Below the pieces are notes generated by a model, which saw nothing but the letters and a program-made list of their open reading frames with translations, had not been told where the DNA came from and did not search any database. From contig NZ_MKKY01000042.1 of NCBI RefSeq assembly GCF_002091955.1, forward strand, positions 124,001-188,000: DNA of 64,000 nucleotides, given 5' to 3'. Positions 11,379-24,879 of this stretch are shown here, piece by piece; positions within the stretch are counted from its first letter, which is position 1, and every line of letters begins with the position of its first letter. The DNA is from Rhodococcus sp. 1168 (GTDB taxonomy: Bacteria; Actinomycetota; Actinomycetes; Mycobacteriales; Mycobacteriaceae). The position numbers were made by a program, and so were the translations under genes.

Positions 11379-11612
11379 TCAGGAGTACTTGATCTCCAGA
11401 CCGATTCCGAGAATTGCGATGAGCCACACCACTCCGGTGAAAATCGTCAAACGATCGAGGTTCTTCTCGACCACAGTCGAGCTGGACAAGCTCGACTGGA
11501 CGCCGCCACCGAACAGACTGGACAGACCGCCGCCCTTGCCGCGATGCAGCAGGATCAACAAAATCAACGCCAGACTGGTGATAACCAGCAAGATATCCAG
11601 AAACAGATCCAT
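11379..11612 (-). CDS. secG: Preprotein translocase subunit SecG
   Basis: Small membrane subunit of the SecYEG protein export channel. The 77-residue protein has two hydrophobic helices (about residues 3-22 and 52-72) around a Gly/Ser-rich loop containing [12 protein letters not shown], the family hallmark. I chose ATG 11612 because GAGG lies 5 nt upstream; a GTG two codons earlier overlaps that ribosome binding site. It sits between tpiA and ppc, and a strong hairpin separates it from tpiA, so it probably has its own promoter or depends on read-through. Confidence 0.94.
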   Translation of the reverse strand: MDLFLDILLVITSLALILLILLHRGKGGGLSSLFGGGVQSSLSSSTVVEKNLDRLTIFTGVVWLIAILGIGLEIKYS

Positions 11613-11665
11613 GTCCACCTCAAAATCGATTGGATGCCTTTGGCAGCTTACCTGCCTTACGAACA

Positions 11666-11704
11666 GGTTCGGACACCGTGCCCGAGGAGCACGGTGTCCG
11701 AACC
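11666..11704 (-). terminator. Perfect 16-bp stem hairpin after tpiA
   Basis: GGTTCGGACACCGTGC (11666-11681) and its exact complement (11689-11704) enclose the 7-nt loop CCGAGGA. It lies about 90 bp beyond the tpiA stop. There is no T run on either side, as is common in actinobacterial terminators. It probably ends the gap-pgk-tpiA transcript. Confidence 0.75.
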
Positions 11705-11793
11705 GTTCGAATCTGTCACGATCGCGTCTACTGCCCGACGACCGTTAGTACTCTCGTGCCTGAAACCCGAGGCTCGAAGCGAAGAACTCCGGA

Positions 11794-12579
11794 TCAGGGA
11801 AGAGGCCCACCGGCGGCGATGGCCGACAGTGTGGCAAATTCGTCCGCCTTGAGGGAAGCCCCACCGACGAGTGCTCCATCGACATCGACCTGGCCGACGA
11901 TCTCGCCGACGTTCTTGGCGTTGACCGAACCCCCGTAGAGAACCCGAACCACCGCGGCAACTTCGTCGGTAGCCAGGGTCTTCAGTTCCTCACGGATCGC
12001 GCCGCACACTTCCTGAGCATCGGACGCGCTGGCCACTCGACCTGTACCGATGGCCCAGACCGGCTCGTAGGCGATGACCACCTTCGAGATGTCCTCGGCC
12101 GACAGTCCGTTCAGCGAGCCGCGCAGTTGCTTGACGTTGTACGACACGTGCTCACCGGCCTCTCGGATGTTCAAGCCCTCTCCGATGCAGACGATCGGGG
12201 TGAGCCCGTTCTTCAGAGCGGCCTTGGTCTTGGCCAACACCGTCGCGTCGTCCTCGCTGTGTAGCGTGCGACGCTCCGAGTGGCCGACGACCACGAAAGT
12301 GACACCCAGCTTCGCCAGCATCGAGCCGCTGATTTCGCCTGTGTACGCACCCGAGTCGTGCGCCGAGACGTCCTGCGCACCGAAGGTGAGCAGTAGCTTG
12401 TCACCCTCGATGAGGGTCTGCACGCTGCGGATGTCGGTGAACGGCGGGATAACCGTCACATCGACCTTGTCGAAGTACTTTGCCGGCAGCGAGAAAGCGA
12501 TCTTCTGCACCAGCGAAATCGCTTCGAGGTGGTTCAGATTCATTTTCCAGTTACCTGCGATGAGCGGCTTGCGTGACAC
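11794..12579 (-). CDS. tpiA: Triosephosphate isomerase
   Basis: Interconverts dihydroxyacetone phosphate and glyceraldehyde 3-phosphate. The 261-residue protein has all catalytic residues: Lys12 in GNWKMN, His100 in VVGHSERR and Glu172 in [11 protein letters not shown]. The phosphate-binding LYGGSVN lies near the C-terminus. The GTG start has GGAGG 8 nt upstream and begins 3 nt after the pgk stop. It is the last gene of the gap-pgk-tpiA glycolytic operon, and a long hairpin follows. Confidence 0.97.
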   Translation of the reverse strand: MSRKPLIAGNWKMNLNHLEAISLVQKIAFSLPAKYFDKVDVTVIPPFTDIRSVQTLIEGDKLLLTFGAQDVSAHDSGAYTGEISGSMLAKLGVTFVVVGHSERRTLHSEDDATVLAKTKAALKNGLTPIVCIGEGLNIREAGEHVSYNVKQLRGSLNGLSAEDISKVVIAYEPVWAIGTGRVASASDAQEVCGAIREELKTLATDEVAAVVRVLYGGSVNAKNVGEIVGQVDVDGALVGGASLKADEFATLSAIAAGGPLP

Positions 12580-12582
12580 GAG

Positions 12583-13794
12583 TCAGACCTCCAACGCTGC
12601 GAGTCCGGGAAGGTGCTTACCCTCGAGGTACTCCAGGGACGCGCCACCCCCGGTCGAGATGTGCGAAAAACCATCGTCCGGCAATCCGAGGGCACGAACG
12701 GCTGCAGCAGAATCACCACCACCGACGACGCTGAACGCACCGTTGGCAGTAGCCGATCCGATTGCCTCGGCCAAGCCCTTGGTCCCGGCTGCAAACTTCT
12801 CGAACTCGAACACGCCCATCGGACCGTTCCAGAACACTGTCTTGGCCGCGCGTAGGACCGCTCCGAAGCGTTCCACCGACTCAGGTCCGATATCGAGCCC
12901 CATCCAGCCGTCCGGAATCTCGTAGGACTGAACGATCTTCGATTCGGCAGAAGCAGAGAACGAATCGGCGACGACGACATCCTTGGGAAGATGGATGACG
13001 TCTCCGAATCGCTCGAGCAGGTCCTTGCAGGTCTCGATCATGTCCTCTTGCAGAAGCGAGGTACCTACCGAAACACCCTGAGCAGCGAGGAATGTGAAGC
13101 ACATGCCGCCGCCGATCACCAGAGTGTCGACCTTCGGAGCAAGCGCCTCGATCACCGCGAGCTTGTCCGTCACCTTCGAACCACCCAGGACCACTGCGTA
13201 CGGGCGTTTCGGAGTCTCGGTCAGTGTCTTCAAGACCTCGACCTCGGTGGCTACCAGATTTCCCGCGTACGACGGCAGGAGTGCGGCAACATCGAAAACC
13301 GAAGCCTGCTTGCGATGAACCACCCCGAACCCGTCGGATACGAAAGCGCCCTCGCCATCGGTCAATGCGACCAGTTCGGCAGCCAAGCTCGCGCGCTCGG
13401 TGTCGTCCTTGCTGGTTTCACGCGGGTCGAAGCGGATGTTCTCCAGCAGGAGTACATCGCCATCCGTCAGACCCTCGGCACGTGCCTGCGCATCCTGGCC
13501 GACGACGTCACCTGCGAGTTGAACATGACGCCCGAGCAGCTCACCCAGCTTCGCCGCGACCGGAGCCAGCGAGTACTTCGCCTCTGGCTTGCCCTCGGGT
13601 CGGCCGAGGTGAGCTGTGATGATCAGCTTTGCGTCGGCGTCGAGCAGCGCTTTCAGCGTGGGCAGCGACGCAACGATCCGACCGGGATCGGTGATGACAC
13701 CGTTCTCGATCGGAACGTTGAAGTCGGCGCGCACGAGCACTGCGCGGCCGGACACGCCGGCCGATAGCAGATCCTGCAGTGTCTTCACGGCCAT
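12583..13794 (-). CDS. pgk: Phosphoglycerate kinase
   Basis: Makes ATP from 1,3-bisphosphoglycerate in glycolysis. The 403-residue protein begins [10 protein letters not shown] and contains [11 protein letters not shown] near residue 22, [10 protein letters not shown] near 62, [19 protein letters not shown] near 206 and the nucleotide-binding GGGDSAAAV near the end. The usual NDAFG motif reads [13 protein letters not shown], as in related actinobacteria. ATG 13794 follows the gap stop by 5 nt, with only a weak ribosome binding site, so coupling to gap is likely. The frame runs on upstream inside gap, but that part is not coding. Confidence 0.97.
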   Translation of the reverse strand: MAVKTLQDLLSAGVSGRAVLVRADFNVPIENGVITDPGRIVASLPTLKALLDADAKLIITAHLGRPEGKPEAKYSLAPVAAKLGELLGRHVQLAGDVVGQDAQARAEGLTDGDVLLLENIRFDPRETSKDDTERASLAAELVALTDGEGAFVSDGFGVVHRKQASVFDVAALLPSYAGNLVATEVEVLKTLTETPKRPYAVVLGGSKVTDKLAVIEALAPKVDTLVIGGGMCFTFLAAQGVSVGTSLLQEDMIETCKDLLERFGDVIHLPKDVVVADSFSASAESKIVQSYEIPDGWMGLDIGPESVERFGAVLRAAKTVFWNGPMGVFEFEKFAAGTKGLAEAIGSATANGAFSVVGGGDSAAAVRALGLPDDGFSHISTGGGASLEYLEGKHLPGLAALEV

Positions 13795-13799
13795 GTTGA

Positions 13800-14828
<1,029 letters not shown>

Positions 14829-14856
14829 CTAAGTTGTCGAATCGATGTCGTTGCAC

Positions 14857-14908
14857 CGATGTTGTCGAACGATGTTGTCGAACGATGTTGTCGAACGATG
14901 TTGTCGAA
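14857..14908. repeat. Four perfect tandem 13-bp repeats upstream of gap
   Basis: The unit CGATGTTGTCGAA occurs four times without a gap or mismatch: 14857-14869, 14870-14882, 14883-14895 and 14896-14908. A decayed copy lies on the gap side at about 14843-14855, and GTTGTCGAA recurs near 14833. The array ends about 40 bp from the gap start, probably in its leader or promoter. It could be a repeated binding site or a slippage product. Confidence 0.85.
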
Positions 14909-14951
14909 CCGGTGCTGTTGTACCGGTTCTTCGTGGTTTGCGCATGCAAAC
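14906..14951. promoter_or_regulatory. Two inverted repeats in the gap promoter region
   Basis: GAACCGGT (14906-14913) and ACCGGTTC (14922-14929) form an 8-bp inverted repeat with an 8-nt spacer, overlapping the last 13-bp repeat. GTTTGC (14936-14941) and GCAAAC (14946-14951) form a second one with a 4-nt spacer. Both have the size of regulator-binding palindromes. Which protein, if any, binds here is unknown. Confidence 0.45.
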
Positions 14952-15021
14952 TTCCGCACGCGCAGATTCCACCCTAGTGTGCGGGCACCGCTTGCGCGCG
15001 CGACACCCAACACCGGACCGT

Positions 15022-16005
15022 TCAGGCCTCGTCGAGTAATTCCGCTGTGACGGCCGACTCGGTGTCCGGAATACCGGTGTCCTTGGCTTTACGGTCCGCC
15101 ATGGACAACAGTCGACGGATTCTTCCGGCGACTGCGTCCTTCGTCATCGGGGGATCGGCGAGCTGACCGAGTTCTTCCAGCGACGCCTGGCGATGCTGTA
15201 CGCGTAGAGCACCTGCGTCTGCCAGATGGTCCGGCACCTCGTCCCCGAGAATGTTCAAGGCTCGCTCCACCCGCGCCGCAGCTGCGACGGCAGCGCGAGC
15301 CGATCTCCGGAGGTTGGCGTCGTCGAAGTTCGCGAGGCGGTTTGCGGTGGCCCGCACTTCCCTGCGCATCCGACGCTCTTCCCACACCAACCGGGTGTCC
15401 TGAGCGCCCATTCGGGTCAAGAGTGCGCCGATCGCTTCACCATCACGAACGACGACCCGGTCGGTACCGCGAACTTCGCGTGCCTTTGCTGCGACACCGA
15501 GGCGCCTGGCAGCGCCGACCAAGGCCAACGCCGCTTCGGGTCCTGGGCAACTGATCTCGAGCGCGGATGAGCGGCCCGGCTCGGTGAGTGACCCATGGGC
15601 GAGGAACGCACCCCGCCAGGCAGCTTCTGCATCGCCGATCGTTCCGCCGACGACCTGAGCTGGGAGACCTCGGACGGGACGGCCCCGCATATCGAGCAGT
15701 CCAGTTTGTCTGGCCAACGCCTCGCCGTCCTTGGCAACCCGGACGACGTAGCGCGAGGTCTTACGCAGCCCGCCGGCACTCAGGACATGGACGTCGGACG
15801 AGTAGCCGTAGAGTTCGAAAATTTCGCGTCGCAGACGCCGAGCGATCGATCCGAGATCGACCTCCGCCTCCACGACGACTCTTCCTGCAACGATGTGAAG
15901 CCCACCGGCGAATCGCAGCAGGGCCGATACTTCGGCTCGCCTGCAGCTCACCTGGGTAATCGCGAGCCTGCTCAGCTCGTCCTTCACCTCCGCTGTCATG
16001 GCCAC
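15022..16005 (-). CDS. whiA: DNA-binding protein WhiA
   Basis: WhiA is a conserved Gram-positive regulator, needed for sporulation septation in Streptomyces and present in non-sporulating actinobacteria too. The 327-residue protein has a LAGLIDADG-homing-endonuclease-like N-terminal part ([19 protein letters not shown] near residue 135) and a C-terminal helix-turn-helix region ([20 protein letters not shown] near 275). It closely resembles the mycobacterial protein. GTG 16005 has a GAGGGGA ribosome binding site. An ATG at 15999 overlaps the yvcK stop as ATGA and is an alternative. It is last of the uvrC-rapZ-yvcK-whiA group. Confidence 0.95.
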   Translation of the reverse strand: MAMTAEVKDELSRLAITQVSCRRAEVSALLRFAGGLHIVAGRVVVEAEVDLGSIARRLRREIFELYGYSSDVHVLSAGGLRKTSRYVVRVAKDGEALARQTGLLDMRGRPVRGLPAQVVGGTIGDAEAAWRGAFLAHGSLTEPGRSSALEISCPGPEAALALVGAARRLGVAAKAREVRGTDRVVVRDGEAIGALLTRMGAQDTRLVWEERRMRREVRATANRLANFDDANLRRSARAAVAAAARVERALNILGDEVPDHLADAGALRVQHRQASLEELGQLADPPMTKDAVAGRIRRLLSMADRKAKDTGIPDTESAVTAELLDEA

Positions 16006-17021
16006 GAAGTGTTCCCCTCTCTGCGTGCGGAACCCATCGGTGCCTCGTCCCGCGACGAGACGATGTTACCGAGGGCAGCAGCCAACTTGCCGAAATGATG
16101 CGCGTGAGTTCCTGATTCGGCGACGTCTACGTACACGACGTCGGCCCCGAGCCTTGCGGCAGCTCGAGCTACGTGGTCGCGTTCCGCGCCGTCCGGGACG
16201 AAGGCCGAATCCACCACGACGTAATCCACGGAGAAATCAGGTGCGTGTTGGGAGAGTACGTGCAGATGACGCTCGGCAGAGAATCCTGTGGTCTCGCCTA
16301 GTTCCGGTGCCAGGTTCAGAATCAGAACCTTCTGCGCTGCTGTCGTCTCCAGCGCCGTCAGCAGATCCGGGACCAAAACATGGGGAATGACACTCGAGAA
16401 CCACGACCCCGGCCCGAGTACCACAAGGTCGGCCGCCTCGATTGCCGCTATCGCCTCGGGCGTCGCCGGCGGACCGGGTGGCGTCAGCCGCACCCTTCTC
16501 ACTTTGCCTGGGGTGGTGGCGACCGCGACCTGACCACGAATGACTCTGCTCACACGCGGATCGTCCTCGAGACCTGACACGTCCGCTTCGATGTCGAGCG
16601 GCACCAGTGCCATCGGCACCACTTGCCCCTCGATGCCGAGCAGCGATCCGATCTCTTTCAATGCCGACAACGGATCACCGAGAACTTCGGTGAGCCCGGC
16701 AAGGATCAAGTTCCCGACCGAGTGTCCCGCCAATGCGCCGGAACCACCGAACCGGTGCTGGAGGACCTCCGCCCATCGCTGAGTTCGCGGATCCTCGGCA
16801 GCCAGAGCAGTGAGCGCCATGCGTAGATCCCCTGGCGGCAGTACGCCGAGTTCGGCACGAAGTCGACCGGAGGATCCGCCGTCATCGGCCACGGTGACCA
16901 CCGCGGTCACATCCGACGCCAGTCTGCGTGCGGCACTGAGCGTCGCGTACAGGCCATGTCCCCCACCGAGAGCCACGATCTTCAGCGAAGACCCGACAGC
17001 GCCTCCGTCTTTCGCACTCAT
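15996..17021 (-). CDS. yvcK: YvcK-family protein (gluconeogenesis factor / CuvA-like)
   Basis: A protein of the CofD/YvcK family. The Bacillus and mycobacterial members bind UDP-sugars and affect carbon use and cell-wall metabolism; they do not make F420. The 341-residue protein begins with [15 protein letters not shown] near residue 13 and has [17 protein letters not shown] near 41 and PGDLRMAL near 62. NLILAGL and the C-terminal half match the YvcK subfamily. The ATG overlaps the rapZ stop as ATGA and the gene overlaps whiA, so the trio is translated together. Confidence 0.93.
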   Translation of the reverse strand: MSAKDGGAVGSSLKIVALGGGHGLYATLSAARRLASDVTAVVTVADDGGSSGRLRAELGVLPPGDLRMALTALAAEDPRTQRWAEVLQHRFGGSGALAGHSVGNLILAGLTEVLGDPLSALKEIGSLLGIEGQVVPMALVPLDIEADVSGLEDDPRVSRVIRGQVAVATTPGKVRRVRLTPPGPPATPEAIAAIEAADLVVLGPGSWFSSVIPHVLVPDLLTALETTAAQKVLILNLAPELGETTGFSAERHLHVLSQHAPDFSVDYVVVDSAFVPDGAERDHVARAAARLGADVVYVDVAESGTHAHHFGKLAAALGNIVSSRDEAPMGSARREGNTSWP

Positions 17022-17950
17022 TCGCGGCCCGCATCGCGATGCTGAACCCGCACCGACAGATCATCGTGCCGACCCAGAAGTATCGCCAAAGCCTCCGACA
17101 TCGCCACGCTTCGATGTTTGCCGCCCGTGCAACCCACCGCCACCGTCATGTACTGCTTACCCTCTCGCCGATAGCCGTTCACCGTCAGCTGCAACAGGTG
17201 ATGGAACGTCTGCAGATAGTCCTGCGCGCCGTCCTGACTCAGGACATACTCGCTCACCGCGGGGTTACGACCGGTGTGCTCGCGTAGTTCTGGAATCCAA
17301 TGCGGGTTGGGGAGGAACCGTACGTCGCAGACCACATCAGCGTCCATGGGTAGTCCGTACTTGAACCCGAACGACTGCACGGTCACACCGATCAGATCTG
17401 CGTCGACACCGCTGAAGGCCGTCTCGATCTTCCGCCGCAGTTGATGCACGGACAGTGAGGTGGTGTCGATGGTGACGTCGGCGGTAGCTTTCACCTGCGC
17501 CAACCGAATCCGCTCCGCCGCGATGCCCTCGGTGAGCGTGCCGTCCTGGCCGTCGTTCTGCAGCGGATGACTACGACGATTCGATTCGAACCGTTGAATG
17601 AGGGCGGCGTCCGTGGCGTCGAGGAACAGCACACGATTGCGAACGCCCTTGGAATCGAGTTCGCGGACCACCCAGTCGAGGTCGCCCGTGAACAATCGAC
17701 TTCTGACATCCATCACCAAAGCGAGACGATCGATCCGCGGTTCGGACTCCAGACCGAGATCGACCATCTGTGATATCAGCTCGGGTGGAAGATTGTCGGC
17801 GACGTACCACCCGAGATCCTCCAAGACCTTTGCAGCTGTCCGAAGCCCCGCGCCGGACAACCCGGTGACGAGCGCTACTTCGATGCTGTCACCTCGACCG
17901 ACCTGCCTGTCCGGCCGGTCGGTGGCATGCTGGATATCGGGTTCGCTCAC
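17018..17950 (-). CDS. rapZ: RapZ-family nucleotide-binding protein
   Basis: Homolog of E. coli RapZ, the adaptor that controls glmS mRNA through small RNAs. In actinobacteria its role is less clear. The 310-residue protein has an N-terminal P-loop-like region (LVTGLSGAGLRTAAK, residues 27-41) and a conserved C-terminal half with SFGFKYGLP, DVRFLPNPHW, GYRREGKQYMTVAVGCTGG and HRSVA. The canonical P-loop lysine is missing. GTG 17950, 1 nt after the uvrC stop, gives the family-typical length; the open frame upstream of it lies inside uvrC. It overlaps yvcK by 4 bp. Confidence 0.92.
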   Translation of the reverse strand: MSEPDIQHATDRPDRQVGRGDSIEVALVTGLSGAGLRTAAKVLEDLGWYVADNLPPELISQMVDLGLESEPRIDRLALVMDVRSRLFTGDLDWVVRELDSKGVRNRVLFLDATDAALIQRFESNRRSHPLQNDGQDGTLTEGIAAERIRLAQVKATADVTIDTTSLSVHQLRRKIETAFSGVDADLIGVTVQSFGFKYGLPMDADVVCDVRFLPNPHWIPELREHTGRNPAVSEYVLSQDGAQDYLQTFHHLLQLTVNGYRREGKQYMTVAVGCTGGKHRSVAMSEALAILLGRHDDLSVRVQHRDAGRE

Positions 17951-17951
17951 G

Positions 17952-20060
17952 TCATGCCTGCCCTGTCGAAGTTGCTTCCTGCCGACCGCGTTCGCCCCCA
18001 TCGAACGTGCCGCCACCGGGGACATCATCCCCCACCTCGACGCCCGGCGCGCCGGAAGCCGCTTCGCCGCTGAGTGCAAGGAGTACAGCTTTGGCTGTCA
18101 TCTCACCGATACCGGGCACCTCGATGATGTCGGCGACAGTCGCTTCTTTGAGTTTCGCGACCGAACCGAAGTGCCCGACGAGTGCATTTCGCCGACTCTC
18201 CCCCAGTCCTTTGACCGAGTCGAGAGCCGATGCGGTCATACGTCTGGATCGTTTACTGCGGTGGAACGTGATCGCAAACCGGTGCGCCTCGTCTCGCACA
18301 CGTTGCAGCAGATACAGAGATTCACTGGTACGCGGCAGGATCACCGGGTCCGCCTCGCCCGGCACCCACACTTCTTCGAGTCGTTTCGCCAAGCCGACGA
18401 CAGCCACATCGGTGATACCGAGCTCATCGAGAACCTCGGCGGCTGCGGCTACCTGAGGTGCGCCGCCGTCGACCACGAAAAGATTGGGAGGGTATGCGAA
18501 CCGCCGCGGCCGCCCGGTGTGCGGGTCGAGCGCCGCCTCGGGCGCGAGATCTCCACCGGAACCGGCTCCGCTCGCATCGGAGCTGTGACGCAGGAACCTA
18601 CGGCGTGTCACCTCCGCGATACTTGCCACGTCGTCGGAATGCCCGTCTCCGGCCGCTTCCTTGATGGAATAGTGCCGATAGTCGCTCTTGCGTGGAAGCC
18701 CATCCTCGAACACCACCAGCGACGCGACGACATCTGTTCCTTGCACGTGGGAGATATCGATGCACTCGATCCGAAGCGGTGCCGAATCCAGATCCAGTGC
18801 CTCTTGAATTCCTTGCAAGGCCGCAGATCTCGAGGTGAAATCGCCTGCACGCTTGAGTTTGTGCTGCTGCAGCGCTTCCTTTGCGTTGCGCTCCACCGTC
18901 TCGGCGAGCGCCTTCTTGTCCCCACGTTGCGGTACTCGAAGCGTCACATTGGATCCGCGGAGCGAGCTGAGCCACAGCTGCACTTCGGCTGCGTTGGCGG
19001 GCAACACTGGTACGAGAACCTCACGAGGAACCGCGTTGGCACTGCCGTCGTCGTTCTGGCTGTCCCGGTTTCCGGGCGCGTGTGACGACAGCGCTGCCTG
19101 CTCACCGTAGAACTGGGTGAGGAATTGCTCGACCAACGCCGGGAGATCGGATTGATCAGCCGCCTGCTGCTCGATCACCTCGCCTGCCTTCTCTACGACC
19201 CAGCCGCGCTGGCCTCGCACACGTCCGCCGCGAACGTGGAATACCTGAACCGCAGCCTCGAGTGCATCGGTGGCGAAAGCGACGAGATCGGCATCGGTGC
19301 CGTCACCGAGCACGACCGCCTGCTTCTCGAGCGCGCGACGCAATGCGCCGACGTCGTCGCGCAATCGGGCAGCGGTTTCGAAGTCCAGATCATCGGACGC
19401 CGTCTGCATCTGCTTCTCGATCTGACGAACCAGTCTGTCGGTCTTACCGGAGAGAAAGTCGCAGAAGTCTTCGACGATCGTGCGATGCTCGTCCGCCGAG
19501 ACACGACCCACGCACGGCGCCGAGCACTTGTCGATGTACCCGAGCAGACAAGGTCGACCGATCTGCTTGTGCCTCTTGAACACTCCAGCCGAACAGGTGC
19601 GTGCTGGAAATACCCGCAACAGCAGATCGAGGGTCTCCCGGATGGCCCAGGCATGGGCGTACGGACCGAAATATCGCACACCCTTGCGCCGTGGGCCCCG
19701 GTAGACGAACAGGCGTGGATACTCTTCGTTCATCGTGACCGCGAGCATCGGGTAGCTCTTGTCATCGCGATAGCGAACATTGAACCGAGGATCGAATTCT
19801 TTGATCCAGTTGTATTCGAGCTGAAGTGCCTCGACCTCGGTCGTCACGACGGTCCACTCGACCGAGGCCGCGGTGGTCACCATCTGTCGGGTACGGGGAT
19901 GAAGAGAGGCAACGTCGGCGAAATACGAGTTCAGGCGGCTACGGAGGCTTTTTGCTTTTCCGACATAGATGACGCGTCCATGCGGATCACGAAATTTGTA
20001 CACACCGGGCTCGACCGGAATAGTTCCGGTTGCAGGGCGATAGGTAGCTGGATCGGACAC
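17952..20060 (-). CDS. uvrC: Excinuclease ABC subunit C
   Basis: Makes both incisions around DNA lesions in nucleotide excision repair, together with UvrA and UvrB. The 702-residue protein has an N-terminal GIY-YIG nuclease domain ([20 protein letters not shown], residues 19-38), a cysteine cluster with [13 protein letters not shown] near 171, a UVR domain ([14 protein letters not shown] near 218), the RNase H-like second nuclease (CIDISHVQG and [11 protein letters not shown]), and C-terminal helix-hairpin-helix motifs ([20 protein letters not shown]). About 40 Gly- and Glu-rich residues extend past the last HhH. The start has no strong ribosome binding site. rapZ begins 1 nt after its stop. 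Confidence 0.96.
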   Translation of the reverse strand: MSDPATYRPATGTIPVEPGVYKFRDPHGRVIYVGKAKSLRSRLNSYFADVASLHPRTRQMVTTAASVEWTVVTTEVEALQLEYNWIKEFDPRFNVRYRDDKSYPMLAVTMNEEYPRLFVYRGPRRKGVRYFGPYAHAWAIRETLDLLLRVFPARTCSAGVFKRHKQIGRPCLLGYIDKCSAPCVGRVSADEHRTIVEDFCDFLSGKTDRLVRQIEKQMQTASDDLDFETAARLRDDVGALRRALEKQAVVLGDGTDADLVAFATDALEAAVQVFHVRGGRVRGQRGWVVEKAGEVIEQQAADQSDLPALVEQFLTQFYGEQAALSSHAPGNRDSQNDDGSANAVPREVLVPVLPANAAEVQLWLSSLRGSNVTLRVPQRGDKKALAETVERNAKEALQQHKLKRAGDFTSRSAALQGIQEALDLDSAPLRIECIDISHVQGTDVVASLVVFEDGLPRKSDYRHYSIKEAAGDGHSDDVASIAEVTRRRFLRHSSDASGAGSGGDLAPEAALDPHTGRPRRFAYPPNLFVVDGGAPQVAAAAEVLDELGITDVAVVGLAKRLEEVWVPGEADPVILPRTSESLYLLQRVRDEAHRFAITFHRSKRSRRMTASALDSVKGLGESRRNALVGHFGSVAKLKEATVADIIEVPGIGEMTAKAVLLALSGEAASGAPGVEVGDDVPGGGTFDGGERGRQEATSTGQA

Positions 20061-20123
20061 GTATCCCAGGCTAGTCGCAGCTACCGACGGACCAGACCCA
20101 GCGCTGCGCGCCCAATCTTCTCA

Positions 20124-22323
<2,200 letters not shown>

Positions 22324-22393
22324 GTCCTGCGCTCCATACTTGTCATACCCCACCATGCATCCGAGGGTGCGGGTGCACCTTCGAGCGTACTTT

Positions 22394-23005
22394 CTAGGCA
22401 CCTATGGTCTGCAGGCGCTCCACATACTTGGCGATGACGTCCACTTCCAGATTGACGGGCGCACCGACCTCGGCACTTCCCAACGTCGTCAAGTCGAGAG
22501 TGGTCGGGATCAACGAGATCTCGAACCAGTGCTCGCCGACTTCGTCCTTGCCGAGCGCCGATACTGTCAACGACACTCCGTCGACTGTGATCGAGCCTTT
22601 CTCCACGACGTAACGAGCGACCGACGTAGGCATCGATACGCGCACCACGGTCCAGTTCTCCGACGGCGAACGATGAACGACGGTTCCGGTCCCGTCGACG
22701 TGCCCCTGCACGAGGTGCCCGCCGAGGCGCTTGCCCATCGCCATGGCACGTTCCAAGTTGACTCGGCTGCCTACCTCGAGCCGTTGCAACGACGACCTGT
22801 CGAGAGTCTCCTGCATGACATCAGCGGTGAATGCGCCTTCTGCCAGCACGTCCACGACGGTCAGGCATACCCCGTTCACCGCGATGGAGTCGCCGTGACC
22901 TGCGTCCGAGGTCACGATATGCCCCTTGACCGTGAAGCGGGCCGAGTCGACAAGGTCTTCCCTGCCGATGATCTCGCCGAGTTCCTCGACGATTCCGGTG
23001 AACAC
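22394..23005 (-). CDS. ribE: Riboflavin synthase, alpha chain
   Basis: Dismutates two lumazine molecules to give riboflavin. The 203-residue protein starts with the invariant [10 protein letters not shown]. It consists of two similar barrels, each with a VNGVCLTV or VDGVSLTV motif (near residues 43 and 140), and has [12 protein letters not shown] near 95. The GTG start has AGGAG 10 nt upstream. It lies between ribD and ribBA; mycobacterial genomes call it ribC. No FMN riboswitch is visible before it. Confidence 0.95.
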   Translation of the reverse strand: MFTGIVEELGEIIGREDLVDSARFTVKGHIVTSDAGHGDSIAVNGVCLTVVDVLAEGAFTADVMQETLDRSSLQRLEVGSRVNLERAMAMGKRLGGHLVQGHVDGTGTVVHRSPSENWTVVRVSMPTSVARYVVEKGSITVDGVSLTVSALGKDEVGEHWFEISLIPTTLDLTTLGSAEVGAPVNLEVDVIAKYVERLQTIGA

Positions 23006-23078
23006 TTCGTACTCACTCCTGTCCGGTCGGTCTCTCTGTCATTCCGCTACTCCAGCGGATGGTGTCTGCACGTGCGGT

Positions 23079-24122
23079 TCAGGCGTGTCGGTTCGGAACA
23101 GCACTGAGAAAAATGTCGGCCCCGATCGGCTGCACACTTTCGATAGAAAACCTCAAGGCGTCGGTGATTGTTCCGACACCTGCATTCTTCACTGCCGCCG
23201 GGCCGGATCCCAGCACGAGAGGAGCGATATAGGCCACGATCCTGTCGACCAGCCCCGCGGCCAGAAACGCGCCGGCCAATGTCGGACCACCTTCGATCAG
23301 GACATCGGTGTGCTCGGCCAGAGCGTGCATCACATCGGCCGGCTCACGGCTCCGCACGAACAGTGTCGGTGCGTCCGAACTTAGGACCTGCGCTGTCGGG
23401 GCTGTCTCCCGAAGTCCCACCACAACTCGTGTGGGCTGATGTGGCGAGTCGGTGCCGTCGGGCAACCGAGCAGTCAGTCTCGGATCGTCGGTCTTCACCG
23501 TGCCGGTACCGACGACGATGGCGTCGAGTTTGGACCGTTGCTCGTGAACGTGGGCACGCGCTGCCGGACCGGTGATCCACTGACTCGAGCCGTCGGCCGC
23601 AGCGCTCCGGCCGTCCAGACTTGCGGCGTACTTCAAGGTCACGTGGGGACGGCCGGTCCGCTGCTTGTGCAACCACGCACGCAGTGGCCCCTTGGCGACG
23701 GTCTCGGCGCCTGTTCCGGACTCGACGAGCACGCCTGCTTCGATCAGCGTGTGGGTGCCGCCCTGTGCCAACGGAGTGGGATCGGCAACGGCGAACACCA
23801 CCTTGGCGATGCCGGCTTCGATGAGTGCCCGCGAGCACGGACCAGTTCTACCAGTGTGATTGCACGGTTCCAACGTGACCACCGCAGTGCCCCCGCGCGC
23901 CTTCGCGCCTGCTTCCAGCAACGCCACGACCTCAGCATGAGGACCACCAGGCGGCTGGGTCGACCCGACGCCGACGACTACACCATCGACGTCGAGAATG
24001 ATCGCTCCCACCGGTGGATTCGGGCTCGTTCTGCCTCTGGCTTCCTCGGCTTCGTAGACGGCCATCCGCATCGCCTCGTCGATGGAGGTGGAACCGCCAC
24101 CTGCCATCCAGGCGACACTCAT
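23079..24122 (-). CDS. ribD: Bifunctional diaminohydroxyphosphoribosylaminopyrimidine deaminase / uracil reductase
   Basis: Deaminates and then reduces the pyrimidine intermediate formed from GTP. The N-terminal deaminase domain has the zinc ligands in GPHAEVVAL near residue 61 and [12 protein letters not shown] near 86. The C-terminal reductase domain starts near 160 ([17 protein letters not shown]) and includes [11 protein letters not shown] near 273. The 347-residue protein is full length. ATG 24122 overlaps the rpe stop as ATGA; an internal ATG six codons in is an alternative. Confidence 0.95.
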   Translation of the reverse strand: MSVAWMAGGGSTSIDEAMRMAVYEAEEARGRTSPNPPVGAIILDVDGVVVGVGSTQPPGGPHAEVVALLEAGAKARGGTAVVTLEPCNHTGRTGPCSRALIEAGIAKVVFAVADPTPLAQGGTHTLIEAGVLVESGTGAETVAKGPLRAWLHKQRTGRPHVTLKYAASLDGRSAAADGSSQWITGPAARAHVHEQRSKLDAIVVGTGTVKTDDPRLTARLPDGTDSPHQPTRVVVGLRETAPTAQVLSSDAPTLFVRSREPADVMHALAEHTDVLIEGGPTLAGAFLAAGLVDRIVAYIAPLVLGSGPAAVKNAGVGTITDALRFSIESVQPIGADIFLSAVPNRHA

Positions 24123-24799
24123 TCGTGCAACAGGTGCTTCGAGGCCCGGGCTGCTTGCGCGCGTAGGCCTCGGACCGCGCCTGCCGGATCCGAAGTGCCG
24201 TAGACGGCCGAACCGGCCACAAAGCAGTCGATCCCGGCCTCCGCGGCCTGCTCGATCGTGTCGACGTTGATCCCTCCGTCGATTTCGACGATCAGCTTCA
24301 GCTCACCCGAATCGACGAGCGATCGGACGATACCGGCCTTGCTCAGCACCTCGGGCATGAACGACTGCCCACCGAACCCAGGCTCCACGCTCATGACGAG
24401 AAGCGTGTCGAACGAACGAAGGATCTCGAGGTACGGCTCGATGGGTGTACCGGGCTTGACGGCCAGGCCTGCTTTCCCACCCGCTGCACGAATGTCTGCG
24501 GCCACCGCGACCGGGTCGTCGGTTGCCTCGGCATGGAACGTGACGTTGTAGGCGCCCGCCTCGGCGTACGACGGTGCCCAGCGAGCCGGATCCTCGATCA
24601 TCAGGTGGCAGTCCAACGGAATGCCGGTGGCCTTCAACAACGACTGAACCACCGGTAACCCCAACGTCAGATTGGGTACGAAATGGGCGTCCATGACGTC
24701 GACGTGCAGCCAGTCGGAGCCCTCGACTGCATCGGCTTCTTCACCCAAACGAGCGAAGTCGGCGGAAAGGATGGACGGTGCGATCATCGGAGCTGCCAC
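24119..24799 (-). CDS. rpe: Ribulose-phosphate 3-epimerase
   Basis: Interconverts ribulose 5-phosphate and xylulose 5-phosphate. Ribulose 5-phosphate is also the substrate of ribBA, which fits its place at the head of the rib genes. The 226-residue TIM barrel has [13 protein letters not shown] at the N-terminus, metal ligands in [14 protein letters not shown] and [20 protein letters not shown] near 138 and EIDGGIN near 175. GTG 24799 has AGGA 8 nt upstream. rsmB ends 80 bp upstream. Confidence 0.96.
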   Translation of the reverse strand: MAAPMIAPSILSADFARLGEEADAVEGSDWLHVDVMDAHFVPNLTLGLPVVQSLLKATGIPLDCHLMIEDPARWAPSYAEAGAYNVTFHAEATDDPVAVAADIRAAGGKAGLAVKPGTPIEPYLEILRSFDTLLVMSVEPGFGGQSFMPEVLSKAGIVRSLVDSGELKLIVEIDGGINVDTIEQAAEAGIDCFVAGSAVYGTSDPAGAVRGLRAQAARASKHLLHE

Positions 24800-24879
24800 A
24801 CCACTGATCCTAGTCGGTACCGTCGTACTGCTTTCTCACAGTCCAGAAGGTCGAGATCGCGGCCGATCCTGACGTCGAG

